From JAWLCQ01 sp041687095 (GTDB taxonomy: Bacteria > Planctomycetota > Phycisphaerae > SM23-33): a DNA stretch of 30,555 nt. Where the stretch lies: assembly GCA_041687095.1 (NCBI GenBank), contig JAWLCQ010000043.1, positions 1-30,555 on the forward strand. Reading direction: 5' to 3'. The notes below the pieces were generated by a model, which worked only from the letters and a program-made list of their open reading frames with translations, did no database searches and was not told the origin of the DNA. The position numbers and the translations under genes were made by a program. Positions 1 through 7,576 of the stretch are shown in pieces (the stretch's first letter is position 1; the number at the start of each line of letters is the position of its first letter).

Positions 1-132
1 GTGCGGGGGAGGGGAAGGGTCTGGGTTTTGTGAGCAGGAGCGTGGGTCGGGTGGGCTCGGGGAGGGGGGTGGGTGCGAGTGCATGGAGTTCTGGTTTTTC
101 AAGCGGGAGGAACCGTCGTTTGCCTGTCGGGC
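1..132. other. Noncoding left edge, G-rich
   Basis: I see no gene here. The plus strand is strongly G-rich. Positions 5-25 hold four runs of three or more G separated by one to three bases, which fits the canonical G-quadruplex pattern, and another G-rich stretch lies around 59-73. The segment is downstream of the minus-strand pseudopilin operon, so in that transcript it would be C-rich. Confidence 0.5.
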
Positions 133-525
133 TCAGGGGTCGCTGAAGCGACCCTGCCGGGTGGGGACGCACATGCGGTGCATGGAATGCGTGCGATTCC
201 TGTGAGCGCAGGAAGCCTGAAGACGCAACGTTGTATCGTCCTGGCGCTTGAGGACCATTCTCCCTTCCGGAATCCCGAGTGCCTCTGTCTGAAGTTCCAG
301 GGGCTTGTCCTCCCGCACCTCGCCCGCGTGCTCCCGCGCCCACGCCTCCCCGCTCGCCAGGAGGGTGCGGTTCCACGCGTCGCGGAGGAGCACGTTGGTC
401 TCGTCCGCCAGGCGGTTGGACCCCGACATCAGCACCGCCGACCCGATCCCCAGCAGGCCCACGATCACCACCAGCGCCAGCAGCGCCACGCCGCGCCGCC
501 GACCCGTCGAACGTGAACGGTTCAT
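133..525 (-). CDS. GspK/PilX-like minor pseudopilin, short
   Basis: Small pilin-like protein of 130 aa, last gene of the operon. After a basic leader (several Arg, then Gly) comes a hydrophobic helix starting V-A-L-L-A-L-V at about residue 13. This is a type IV pilin-type N-terminus, but it lacks the Glu at mature position 5. Absence of that Glu is typical of GspK, so I call it GspK-like. It is much shorter than a full GspK (about 300 aa), so PilX or another minor pilin is possible. The ATG overlaps the stop of the upstream gene as ATGA, which argues for translational coupling. The last ~30 residues are Arg/His/Cys-rich and run into a perfect hairpin just before the stop, so the C-terminus may be truncated or rewritten. 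The pilin-like N-terminus is clear; the subtype is not. Confidence 0.7.
   Translation of the reverse strand: MNRSRSTGRRRGVALLALVVIVGLLGIGSAVLMSGSNRLADETNVLLRDAWNRTLLASGEAWAREHAGEVREDKPLELQTEALGIPEGRMVLKRQDDTTLRLQASCAHRNRTHSMHRMCVPTRQGRFSDP
137..154. repeat. Perfect 8-bp-stem hairpin at operon end
   Basis: GGGTCGCT and AGCGACCC form a perfect inverted repeat with a 2-base centre. It overlaps the last codons of the minus-strand pseudopilin gene, whose stop is at 133-135. It could slow or end transcription, but no T-run follows. It may equally be one more dispersed hairpin. Confidence 0.5.
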
Positions 526-1022
526 CGCTCGTCCTCCTTCCCCGTCGGACGGAGCAGCAGCAGGTGCGTCCGCGCCAGCCGCTCATGCACCCGCCCGTCC
601 GCGCGGTATCGCACCGCCGACCGGACCTCCAGCCCACACACCCGCCCGTCCGCCTCCCACGGGCGAATCCGCAGCAGCCCGTCCCTGAGTTCCCATCGCC
701 GCGCATCCTCTCCCGGTCCCAGCCGCTTCACCTCGTCGGGACGCACGAGATATCCAAGGACTGTCCCGTCCCCCGACGTCAGGGCCACGCGGGCGGTCCC
801 GTCCTCGTCCTCGGTGCACGTCACGGTGTCCGCCCGCTCCACGTCGCCCCGCAACTGGCGGAGGACGTCGGAGAGCACCGCGTCCCCGTTCAGCGCCCGC
901 TGCGTCCGCGGGATCTCCAGCAGCATGTCGCGCAGCAGCGGGCCGGTGCTCACGGCCGCGATGGTGAGCACGCTGAGCGTCACGAGCAGCTCGACGAGCG
1001 TGACGGCGCGGCGGGACCTCAT
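522..1022 (-). CDS. Prepilin-type N-terminal domain protein (GspJ-like)
   Basis: Pseudopilin of 166 aa. The N-terminus MRSRRA|VTLVELLVTL fits a class III leader, with Ala rather than Gly at -1 and the conserved Glu at mature +5, followed by a hydrophobic helix to about residue 25. The rest is a globular domain with many charged residues, consistent with GspJ-type minor pseudopilins that cap the pseudopilus. I chose the ATG at 1022 because a good Shine-Dalgarno (GGGAGGTG) lies just upstream and the leader is then of normal length. A longer GTG-started frame reaching 1163 reads through repeat DNA and is unlikely. The stop overlaps the next gene's ATG. Subtype assignment is by position and length only. 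Confidence 0.82.
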   Translation of the reverse strand: MRSRRAVTLVELLVTLSVLTIAAVSTGPLLRDMLLEIPRTQRALNGDAVLSDVLRQLRGDVERADTVTCTEDEDGTARVALTSGDGTVLGYLVRPDEVKRLGPGEDARRWELRDGLLRIRPWEADGRVCGLEVRSAVRYRADGRVHERLARTHLLLLRPTGKEDER

Positions 1023-1184
1023 GACGCACCTCCCGCTTTGGGAACGTACCGCCACACGCCCACCCCGCCCAGAGCGGGTGCCGTGGTTTGCGGAGCGAAG
1101 CGGAGCAACCACGTCCACACGCCCGCCCCGCGAGAAGCCTTCCTGCAACGCCTCATGACTCACCTCCCGCCCTGGGAACGTACC
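1017..1184. repeat. Direct 34-bp duplication bracketing a REP-like hairpin
   Basis: Positions 1017-1050 and 1151-1184 are direct copies with three mismatches. Each contains the ribosome-binding site and ATG context of a pseudopilin gene on the minus strand. Between them, 1082-1113 is a hairpin with CGTGGTT/AACCACG ends around a GGAGCGAAGCGGAGC core; the same hairpin recurs at 8321-8357 and, with an enlarged centre, at 27690-27756. The pattern suggests a 134-bp insertion or duplication at the junction of two coupled genes. Confidence 0.8.
1019..1156 (-). CDS. Possible 45-aa coupling ORF inside the duplication
   Basis: On the minus strand, the ATG at 1156 overlaps the TGA of the GspI-like gene (ATGA). 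It opens a 45-codon frame through the duplicated DNA and the hairpin. The frame ends with a TGA that overlaps the ATG of the GspJ-like gene at 1022. Its end, RYVPKAGGAS, copies the C-terminus of the GspI-like protein, RYVPRAGGES, as expected from the duplication. A functional peptide is unlikely. The frame could, however, carry ribosomes from one pseudopilin gene to the next. This is seen in the sequence; translation is inference. Confidence 0.3.
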   Translation of the reverse strand: MRRCRKASRGAGVWTWLLRFAPQTTAPALGGVGVWRYVPKAGGAS

Positions 1185-1536
1185 GTGACAGCCGCACGCG
1201 GATGGGGCGCCCGTCGGGGGCGGCGGTGGCGGTGGCGTGCAGGAGCGTCATCCCTTCCCACTGCCCTTTCCCGTCCTCGCGTTCGACCGTCACCGTCACG
1301 CCCGGCCAGAGGTCCGCGACGCGCGCGTCGTCGATCGCCGTTCCCGTGAGCGCCAGGTGGTCCAGTTGCCCCTCGGCCGCCAGGATGCAGCGCTGCTTGG
1401 CGAGGTGGTAGCGGTTGGCGTGGGCGATGGCCCCGTGCATCGCGCTGGCGCCGACGAGCACCACCGCCAGCGACGTCATCGCCACGAGCGTCTCAAAGAT
1501 CATCCAGCCGCATCGCGAGTGCGGGGATCGGGTCAT
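1153..1536 (-). CDS. Prepilin-type pseudopilin (GspI-like)
   Basis: Protein of 127 aa. The start MTRSPHSRCG|WMIFETLVAM has the Gly at -1 and Glu at mature +5 of a prepilin-peptidase site, then a hydrophobic helix to about residue 35. The mature part is short (about 115 aa), the size usual for GspI-type minor pseudopilins. The ATG at 1536 overlaps the stop of the upstream GspF-like gene (ATGA), which fixes the start. It ends at the duplicated junction described at 1017-1184. GspI is inferred from length and its place before a GspJ-like and a GspK-like gene; it could be another minor pilin. No prepilin peptidase gene is in the window. Confidence 0.8.
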   Translation of the reverse strand: MTRSPHSRCGWMIFETLVAMTSLAVVLVGASAMHGAIAHANRYHLAKQRCILAAEGQLDHLALTGTAIDDARVADLWPGVTVTVEREDGKGQWEGMTLLHATATAAPDGRPIRVRLSRYVPRAGGES

Positions 1537-2978
1537 GGCAGGGGTCCTTGCATCACGAGGGCGTGCAGGTCGTTGATCGTTCCGAAGATGGTGTAGGCGA
1601 TCATGCCCACGAACAGGCCGATGAGGATCGTCACCGCCGGGACGGACAGCGAGCGGACCACGTGGAGGATGGTCTGTGTGGTCGCCCGGCAGGAGCGTTC
1701 GATGGTTTCGAGGACGCGGAGCGTCTGCCCCCGGTGGGCGTGGGTATCGAAGGCGTAGGCGATGGCCGGCCCCACCCCCGCTACGCGGGCGGCGGCGGCG
1801 GGGTCCTCTCCGCGCACGACCCGGTCCCGCCACCGCCCGACGGCCGAGCGAAAGCGGTCGTTGAGATCCAGCTCCATCGCCCCCTCGATCGCCCGGTCCA
1901 GCGGCAGCCCCCCGAGCAGGGACAGGCGCAGCGAGTTCGCCAGCCGCTCCAGGCAGCGTGCCCGCTCCAGGCGGCGGTACAGGGGGGTGTACCACTTGAT
2001 CGCGTCCGCGAGGCGGGACAGGGCGTACCCCCTCCCCGCCCGTCGGGGGCGGATGCGGGTGTGGAATATGATCGGCAGCAGGTACCAGAGCACCAGGGCG
2101 GAGAGGATGGGAAGGACCGTCTGCAGGATCTCGGACTCGGTGGCCAACCACACGAGCGGCGCCCGCAGCTCGACCCCCATGCCGTAGAAGGCCTCCGCGA
2201 ACTTGGGGAAGACGAACGCCATCAGCATCGCGAGCGTCAGCAGCGAGAAGACGAAGGTGAACGCCAGGTACAGCACCCGCAGCGAGTCGCCCCGCCGCAG
2301 ATCCGCCGCGCTGCGGTCGATCTCGGCGATGATGGGCTCAAAGGCCCGCGGGAGCTGCCCGGCGGATTCGCCGGAGCGGATGAGCCCCATCGCGTACCCG
2401 GGGCAGGCGGGGCAGGCGGCGGCGAGGGCGGCGGAGAGGGGGTGGCCCTGCTCGATCTGCTCGGCGAGGCGGCGCATCGCGCGGTGGTGTCGCTGGTTGC
2501 CCGCCCTGGCGGCGGCGTGGAGGGTGTCGGGCAGCGGGAGGTTCCGCTTCATCGCCACGTCCAGCGTGCTCAGTACCTCCGCGTCCCCCGCGTGCCGCTT
2601 GGCGGGGGCGTACCAGACGAAGAACGACACCCCCCCGAAGAACGCGCTGCTGCCCAGGAGACCGCCCCCCGGAAGGACCGCCTGCCCCAACGCATACAAC
2701 AGGCCCAGCCCGTAGAGCGCGAGGATCCAGATCGCCGCCGTTCGCCACCACGCGTCCTGCCCCGGTTTGGGCCGGCTGGCGAAGATGGCGAGCATGGGTA
2801 TCCAGAGCGTCCCCGCACCGATCGCCATCACGTCCAGTCCTCGCTCCATGAAGAGGGGGAGGATGAGGAACAACCCGACGGGGAAGACGAAGATCGCCAC
2901 TTGCGGGAGGAAGTAGGCGAATGCGCACACCGCCACCACCCCCGCGATTCCCGCAAAGAGGTAGAGGAACAGGTCCAT
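1533..2978 (-). CDS. GspF/PilC-like membrane protein with N-terminal membrane extension
   Basis: A 481-aa inner-membrane protein. Residues 1-120 contain about four or five hydrophobic segments not found in ordinary GspF. From about residue 130 there are two GspF-type helical repeats. The first includes the pattern L-I-R-S-G-E-S-A-G-Q-L before a membrane pair. The second is diverged and ends with the usual C-terminal hydrophobic hairpin (about 445-470). GspF proteins form the cytoplasmic-membrane platform that couples the ATPase to the pseudopilus. The ATG at 2978 overlaps the TAA of the preceding gspF-like gene (TAATG), which supports the start and coupling. Two unequal GspF-like proteins side by side suggest a heteromeric platform. 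The family is clear from the repeat motif; the extra N-terminal part I do not recognise. Confidence 0.8.
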   Translation of the reverse strand: MDLFLYLFAGIAGVVAVCAFAYFLPQVAIFVFPVGLFLILPLFMERGLDVMAIGAGTLWIPMLAIFASRPKPGQDAWWRTAAIWILALYGLGLLYALGQAVLPGGGLLGSSAFFGGVSFFVWYAPAKRHAGDAEVLSTLDVAMKRNLPLPDTLHAAARAGNQRHHRAMRRLAEQIEQGHPLSAALAAACPACPGYAMGLIRSGESAGQLPRAFEPIIAEIDRSAADLRRGDSLRVLYLAFTFVFSLLTLAMLMAFVFPKFAEAFYGMGVELRAPLVWLATESEILQTVLPILSALVLWYLLPIIFHTRIRPRRAGRGYALSRLADAIKWYTPLYRRLERARCLERLANSLRLSLLGGLPLDRAIEGAMELDLNDRFRSAVGRWRDRVVRGEDPAAAARVAGVGPAIAYAFDTHAHRGQTLRVLETIERSCRATTQTILHVVRSLSVPAVTILIGLFVGMIAYTIFGTINDLHALVMQGPLP

Positions 2979-4174
2979 TACATCCCGCTCACATTCTGCA
3001 CCAGGGAGATCATCGGTGCGAAGACGGCCGCCATGATGAAGACCACTACCAGCCCGAGGAAGACGATGAGTATGGGGGTGAGGAGGGCGTGGAGGACGCC
3101 CTGGGCCTGGCGGGCCTGGAGGGCGTACATCTCCGACAGCGTGTAGAGGTTGTCCGCCAGTTCCCCGCCCTGGGCGCGGACGGAGAGCGTGTAGACGATC
3201 ATGGGCGAGACGAGGGCGGTTTTGGGCCCGGCGAGGTGGATGTCGCCGCCGCGCTCGATGGTCACCGCCAGGCGTTCGCAATCGGCCTTCACCATCTCGC
3301 TGTCGGCAGCCTCGCCGCTGGAGCGCAGGGCGGTGGGCAGGTCGGACCCGGACCCCACCAGGATCGCCAGGGCGTCGGTGAGGCGGGCGAGGAGGGCGCG
3401 GCGGTAGAGGTTCCCGAAGATGGGGACGCGCAGGAGGGCCGCTTCCCGCAGCCGCGCCCAGGTGGGGGAGCTTCGCATGGCCAGGGGGACGAGGATGGGG
3501 GCGGCGACGAGGGCGAGGAGGACGATCGCGATCGTTTCGAGGTTGCGGGCGATGGAGAGCGACAGGACGGTGAGGGTGGGCAGGCGGACCTCCATGCCCT
3601 CGTAGATCATCCCGACCTCGGGGACCACGAAGGCGAAGATCAGCCCCATCACCGCCATCGCCAGGACGAACACGAACACCGGGTACGTCAGGGCCTCGTA
3701 GAGGATGCGGCGGGTTTCGGCGGCGAACTGGAGGTGGCGGGTGAAGCTGGTGAGCATCTCGCCCAGGCGGCCGGTGCGGACGCCCGCGCGGACGATGGCG
3801 GCGTAGAGGGGGGACAGGGCCCGCCCGTGGTGCGTCATCGCCTCGTCGATGGGCGTCCCGCGTTCGAGTTCATCGGCGATGGAGGCGATGGCCGCCCGCA
3901 TGCGGGGCGACTGCACGTCGGAGGCGAGCTGGCGGAGGCCCTGTTCGAGGGGGATGTCGGCGAGGGCGACGGCGGCGAGCTGCTGGTTGAACAGCAGGAA
4001 CTCGCTCCGCCCCAGCGGGGTCTGCGGGGGCGATGGGGGGGCGAGTTCCAGCGCACGGACGCTCAGGCCCATCTGCGCGAGCGTGGCGGCGGCGTCGTCG
4101 TGGGTCTCCGCGTCCAGTCGCCCGCTCATGGTCCGCCCCCCGCTGGTGAGGGCCTGGTAGTGGAACTGGGGCAT
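2978..4174 (-). CDS. Type II secretion/type IV pilus platform protein GspF/PilC
   Basis: 398 aa, the normal GspF length (about 400). It starts MPQFHYQALTSGGRTMSGRL, the short N-terminal element of the family (fxYkAld..G...G). It has two GspF repeats, each a cytoplasmic helical bundle (about 60-165 and 260-350) followed by hydrophobic segments near 170-195, 215-240 and 360-390. The motif Y-A-A-I-V-R-A-G-V-R-T-G-R-L precedes the first pair. The protein sits in the inner membrane and links the hexameric ATPase to growing pseudopili. A strong GGAGGAGG ribosome-binding site lies in the end of the gspE-like gene, which stops 4 bp upstream, so the two are surely co-translated. Confidence 0.92.
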   Translation of the reverse strand: MPQFHYQALTSGGRTMSGRLDAETHDDAAATLAQMGLSVRALELAPPSPPQTPLGRSEFLLFNQQLAAVALADIPLEQGLRQLASDVQSPRMRAAIASIADELERGTPIDEAMTHHGRALSPLYAAIVRAGVRTGRLGEMLTSFTRHLQFAAETRRILYEALTYPVFVFVLAMAVMGLIFAFVVPEVGMIYEGMEVRLPTLTVLSLSIARNLETIAIVLLALVAAPILVPLAMRSSPTWARLREAALLRVPIFGNLYRRALLARLTDALAILVGSGSDLPTALRSSGEAADSEMVKADCERLAVTIERGGDIHLAGPKTALVSPMIVYTLSVRAQGGELADNLYTLSEMYALQARQAQGVLHALLTPILIVFLGLVVVFIMAAVFAPMISLVQNVSGM

Positions 4175-4178
4175 GCGG

Positions 4179-5372
4179 TCAGTCCTCCTCCGTCCCGAGG
4201 ACGGCGTGCAGTTCGGTTCGCGAGGTGATCCCCTCCGACACGAGGCGTTGGGCGTCGTGGCGGAGCTGCATGTGCCCGCGCTCGCGCAGGATCGCCTCGA
4301 GGGCGTCGAGGTCGCACCCCCGCAGCAGGGCCAAGCGCAGCGGCCCGTCGAGTTCGACCATCTCCGCGATCAGCGCCCGCCCGCGGTAGCCCGTCCCCAG
4401 GCACGCCTCGCAGCCGGAGGGTTCGTGCTCCCCGGGGCGCTCGGTGGGGCGGCGGCAGTGGGGGCACAGGCGGCGGACGAGCCGCTGGTTCACGACGGCC
4501 GACAGGCTCGACGTGACCTGGTAGGGCTCGATGCCCATCTCCAGCAGCCGCAGCAGCGCCCGCGCGGGCGACCCGCTGTGCAGCGTGCTGAGCAGCAGGT
4601 GCCCGGTGAGCCCGGCCTCGATGGCGATGCGGGCGGTCTCGGCGTCGCGGATCTCCCCGATCATGAGCACCTGGGGGTCCTGGCGGAGCAGGGAGCGCAG
4701 GGCGAGAGGGAAGGTGAGTTCGCGGCGGGGCTCGATCTGGATCTGCGTGACCCCGTCGATCTGCCGCTCGACGGGGTCCTCGAGCGTGACGATGCTCTTG
4801 CCCTCGCCTTGCTTGAGGATGTGGCGGAGGAGAGCGGCGAGGGTGGTGCTCTTGCCGCTGCCGGCCGGGCCCGTCAGCAGCAGCACGCCCTGGGGGGAGG
4901 CGGCGATGCGGTGGAGGGCGTCGCGGAGGGCGGGGGCGAACCCCAGGCGGTCGAGGTCCGCGAGGTCCTCCTCGTCGTAGAACACCCGCACCACCGCCCG
5001 CTGCCCGTGGATGGTGGGGAAGACGGCGAGGCGCTGGTCGGTGACGGCGGGGGCACCGCCCGGGGCCGCATCCCTCGAACCGAAGCGGCCGGGCTCGATG
5101 CGGCCTTCCTGGGGGATGTCGTTGCGGTAGGTCAGCAGGCCCGCGAGGACCTTGAGGCGTGCGACGACGTTCTCGGCGATGGGGCGGGGGAGGCGTTCGA
5201 CGGTCTGGAGGACCCCGTCGAGGCGGAAGCGGACGAGCATCTCGTCGCGAGTGGGCTCGAAGTGCACGTCCGACGCGCGGGCGGTGAGGGCGTCGGCGAG
5301 CAGGCGGTCCACGAGCGCGACGACGTCGTGCTCGTCGGTGCGGAGGCCCTTGTCCCGTGATCGGTCGCCCAT
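4179..5372 (-). CDS. GspE/PilB-like assembly ATPase, short form
   Basis: Secretion ATPase of 397 aa that powers pseudopilus assembly from the cytoplasm. Visible motifs: Walker A GPAGSGKST (168-176); Asp box around the TLEDPVERQ stretch (197-204); Walker B VLMIGEIRDAETA (235-247); His box TGHLLLSTLHSGSP (256-269); and a zinc-binding tetracysteine, CPHC (303-306) with CEAC (321-324). Arginine-finger-type residues lie in the 31-50 region (ARASDVHFEP...). The N-terminal N1/MshEN domain present in most GspE/PilB (about 560 aa) is absent, so the protein begins almost directly at the N2 domain. I chose the ATG at 5372 because GGAAAGGGG lies upstream and longer versions read through low-complexity repeat DNA. 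It is the first gene of the minus-strand operon, with a candidate promoter at 5401-5429. Confidence 0.92.
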   Translation of the reverse strand: MGDRSRDKGLRTDEHDVVALVDRLLADALTARASDVHFEPTRDEMLVRFRLDGVLQTVERLPRPIAENVVARLKVLAGLLTYRNDIPQEGRIEPGRFGSRDAAPGGAPAVTDQRLAVFPTIHGQRAVVRVFYDEEDLADLDRLGFAPALRDALHRIAASPQGVLLLTGPAGSGKSTTLAALLRHILKQGEGKSIVTLEDPVERQIDGVTQIQIEPRRELTFPLALRSLLRQDPQVLMIGEIRDAETARIAIEAGLTGHLLLSTLHSGSPARALLRLLEMGIEPYQVTSSLSAVVNQRLVRRLCPHCRRPTERPGEHEPSGCEACLGTGYRGRALIAEMVELDGPLRLALLRGCDLDALEAILRERGHMQLRHDAQRLVSEGITSRTELHAVLGTEED

Positions 5373-5400
5373 GTGCCCGTGCCCCTTTCCGATGGGGAAG

Positions 5401-5429
5401 AGGATACAGCGTGCAAAGACGCAAGGCAA
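5401..5429 (-). promoter_or_regulatory. Candidate sigma70-type promoter of the secretion operon
   Basis: On the minus strand, TTGCCT (5429-5424), a 17-bp spacer and TATCCT (5406-5401) lie about 29 bp upstream of the ATPase start. Each box matches the consensus at four of six positions and the spacing is ideal. The housekeeping consensus is assumed to hold for this phylum. Confidence 0.42.
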
Positions 5430-5532
5430 GGGAAGCGGGAACCGGGAATCAGGACAGGGACCGGGAACCAGGAACCAGGGACCGGGGAGCAGGAACCGGG
5501 GATCGGGAATCAGGAACCACGAACCGGGGATC
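5428..5532. repeat. Degenerate GGGAACCAGGAACC-type simple repeat
   Basis: About 105 bp of imperfect short units built from GGGAACC, GGGATC, GGGAATC and CAGGAACC, all on the plus strand. It looks like a decayed microsatellite. It lies just beyond the operon promoter and has no coding character. Of the 690-bp gap 5373-6065, this tract and the hairpin pair at 5640-5935 are the recognisable content; I see no gene in the gap. Confidence 0.65.
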
Positions 5533-5639
5533 CGCTTGGAGAGCGGGCGCTTCAACCCTCTCCACCGGGGTAGAGGTGCCCGAGCGGAGCGAGGGGGGTG
5601 AGGGGACTCGCGCACACCACTTGCGCCCGATCGCGCACG

Positions 5640-5935
5640 GGACAATGCCCACGGGACGCTGTTTGTCCCGTGGGTCGGCCTTCGACGACCGGGCGGTTCC
5701 GGTTCTGCGACAGGATTGAAGATCCACAGCGGGCTTTCCCGAGGGAGGCTCAAGAGGTTTGAATCCGCTGCGGGACGGGACGCTCTGGAGCGACCCAAAG
5801 GGACCGGTTCCGCGCGGGACCGGACCGACAGGGGATCCGGTTCGGGTTTCTCGTGTGCAGGGGGTGTGCAGGATCGGAGATGGTCCGGTTGCTGGGACCG
5901 TCCCACGGGACAAACAGCGTCCCGTGGGCATTGCT
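5640..5935. repeat. REPIN-like pair of inverted hairpins
   Basis: Two copies of a strong hairpin with arms CCCACGGGAC/GTCCCGTGGG lie at 5648-5674 and 5902-5928 in opposite orientation. They share a roughly 31-base core that includes CAATGCCCACGGGACGC. A third copy is at 8228-8254. Two inverted REP-type hairpins separated by a spacer is the layout of a REPIN, although the spacer here (about 230 bp) is long. No gene is seen between them. Confidence 0.7.
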
Positions 5936-6065
5936 GCCCTGCTCCTCTGCGAGATGGGGAGTGTGCCGGTGTGTGGGTCGCCCCCTCATCTGTCGCTGCG
6001 CGACATCTTCTCCCCCGGGGGAGAAGGATTGCCGCGCCCGCTGCGCGGGTTCTTGGGGATGCGGG

Positions 6066-7559
6066 TCAGATCTCCGGCAGTTGCACCCTGTCCCCGGTCC
6101 GCCGCTGCCACTGGACGATCCGCTCGCGCAGGTCCCGCATGCGCGGGCGGTGGGCGGGGTCGGGCGCGAGGTTGCGGGTTTCGCAGGGGTCGGCGGTCAG
6201 GTCGTACAGCTCGTGGCGCCCCGCGGGCGAGCCGTTGAACTTCCACCCCTCGGGCGTGACGACGGTGCGGACGGGATCGCCCACCGCGTCGCAGAGCTGC
6301 TCGGGCGTGAGGCGGCCCTTCCACGCGTCGGGCAGGCGGACCCCGCCCTTGTCCTCCCCCGTGACCCCGCTGTTGTACCCGTTCCACTCGACGAACACGT
6401 CCCGGGCGAAGCTGGCGACGTTGGGGGCTCCGGCGGCGGCGTCGCGGAGGACGGGGGCGAGGGACTCGCCCTCGAGGTGCGCGGGCCGCGGGGCGTTCAT
6501 GAGTTCCAGCAGCGTGGGGACGACGTCGATCTGGCTGACGGGCCCGCGCAAGCGGTTTCCGGCCGCCTGCCCGGGCAGGCGGACCATCAGCGGGACGCGG
6601 AGGGCCTCCTCGAACTGCACGCACTTGGCGAGCAGTTGGTGGCTGCCCATCATGTCCCCGTGATCGGAGGTGTAGACGACGATCGTGTTCTCCGCCTGCC
6701 CGGACCGCTCGATCGCGTCGAGGATCGTCCCGACGTGGGTGTCCACGAGCGAGGCGAGCCCCCAGTAGTTCGCGATCAGCCGTCGCCAGTCCTCGGGCGT
6801 CTTGAGCGGCAGGCCGCTGTGCCCCCACTGCTCGTAGGCGTCGCGGAAGACGCGGGCCTTGAGGGGCTGGTCGGCGGTGGGGGGGTGCTCGAAGCTCGCG
6901 GGCAGGGGGATGGACGCGGGGTCGTACTGGGCGTCGCGCGGGGAGAAGAACGGCATGTGCGGTTCGAGGAAGTTGACGAACAGGCACCACGGCTGTCCGC
7001 CGTTGTGCTGCTGGATGAACCGCGAGGCGGTCTGCGCGAGGAAGGCGGGCTTGCCCTGGGGCTCGGGGAGGCGGTTGGCCTCCCCGCGCCCGAACGTGCG
7101 GCCGTTCCGCGGCGAAAGCCCCTGCGCGACGAGCCAGTGGTGGTAGTCGGAGCGTTTGTCGCGGTCGAGCCCCTCGCGGAAGTACGCGTTGTACCCGTCC
7201 TCGACGCTCACCCAGTCCGCGAACCCGTGCTGCGCGTACAGCTCGTCCCCCAGGTGCCACTTGCCGTGATACCCCGTCGCGTACTCGCCCGCGGGGAGCA
7301 TCTCGGGCAGGGTGGGGATGTCGGGGTCCAGGGGGACGTTGTTCTCCGTGCACCCGCTGGTGTGCGGAAACAGGCCGGTCAGCAGCGTGCAGCGGGAGGG
7401 CGTGCAGACGGGTTGGGTGACGTAGGCGCGATCGAACAGGGTGGACTGGGCGGCGAGCCGGTCGAGGTTGGGCGTGTGGATTCGCGGGTTCCCGTACGCG
7501 CCCAGCGTGTCGGGGCGCTGCTCGTCGGTGAACAGGAACAGCAGGTTGGGTCGCGGCAT
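6066..7559 (-). CDS. Sulfatase (FGly-dependent arylsulfatase family)
   Basis: A 497-aa type I sulfatase that hydrolyses sulfate esters, probably on polysaccharides or their fragments. The formylglycine signature is C52-T-P-S-R56 in VCTPSRCTLLTG, so Cys52 would be converted to formylglycine by a maturase not seen here. Metal and active-site candidates: D12 in FTDEQRPD, the H98-G-K-W-H-L-G segment, H201 in FLEPHMPF, and D299-H300 in YTSDHGDMMGSH followed by K312. Length is normal for the family. No signal peptide precedes the first beta strand (MPRPNLLFLF), so the enzyme looks cytoplasmic, unlike many exported planctomycete sulfatases. AAGGAG lies upstream of the ATG. It is 17 bp behind the NYN gene, probably in one transcript. 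Confidence 0.95.
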   Translation of the reverse strand: MPRPNLLFLFTDEQRPDTLGAYGNPRIHTPNLDRLAAQSTLFDRAYVTQPVCTPSRCTLLTGLFPHTSGCTENNVPLDPDIPTLPEMLPAGEYATGYHGKWHLGDELYAQHGFADWVSVEDGYNAYFREGLDRDKRSDYHHWLVAQGLSPRNGRTFGRGEANRLPEPQGKPAFLAQTASRFIQQHNGGQPWCLFVNFLEPHMPFFSPRDAQYDPASIPLPASFEHPPTADQPLKARVFRDAYEQWGHSGLPLKTPEDWRRLIANYWGLASLVDTHVGTILDAIERSGQAENTIVVYTSDHGDMMGSHQLLAKCVQFEEALRVPLMVRLPGQAAGNRLRGPVSQIDVVPTLLELMNAPRPAHLEGESLAPVLRDAAAGAPNVASFARDVFVEWNGYNSGVTGEDKGGVRLPDAWKGRLTPEQLCDAVGDPVRTVVTPEGWKFNGSPAGRHELYDLTADPCETRNLAPDPAHRPRMRDLRERIVQWQRRTGDRVQLPEI

Positions 7560-7576
7560 GGCGGGCTCCTTGGGGC

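Noticed and set aside
5372..5906. N-terminal extension of the ATPase to an upstream start
   Set aside because: The extension would translate hairpins and a GGGAACC simple repeat, and the ribosome-binding site and promoter fit the ATG at 5372.
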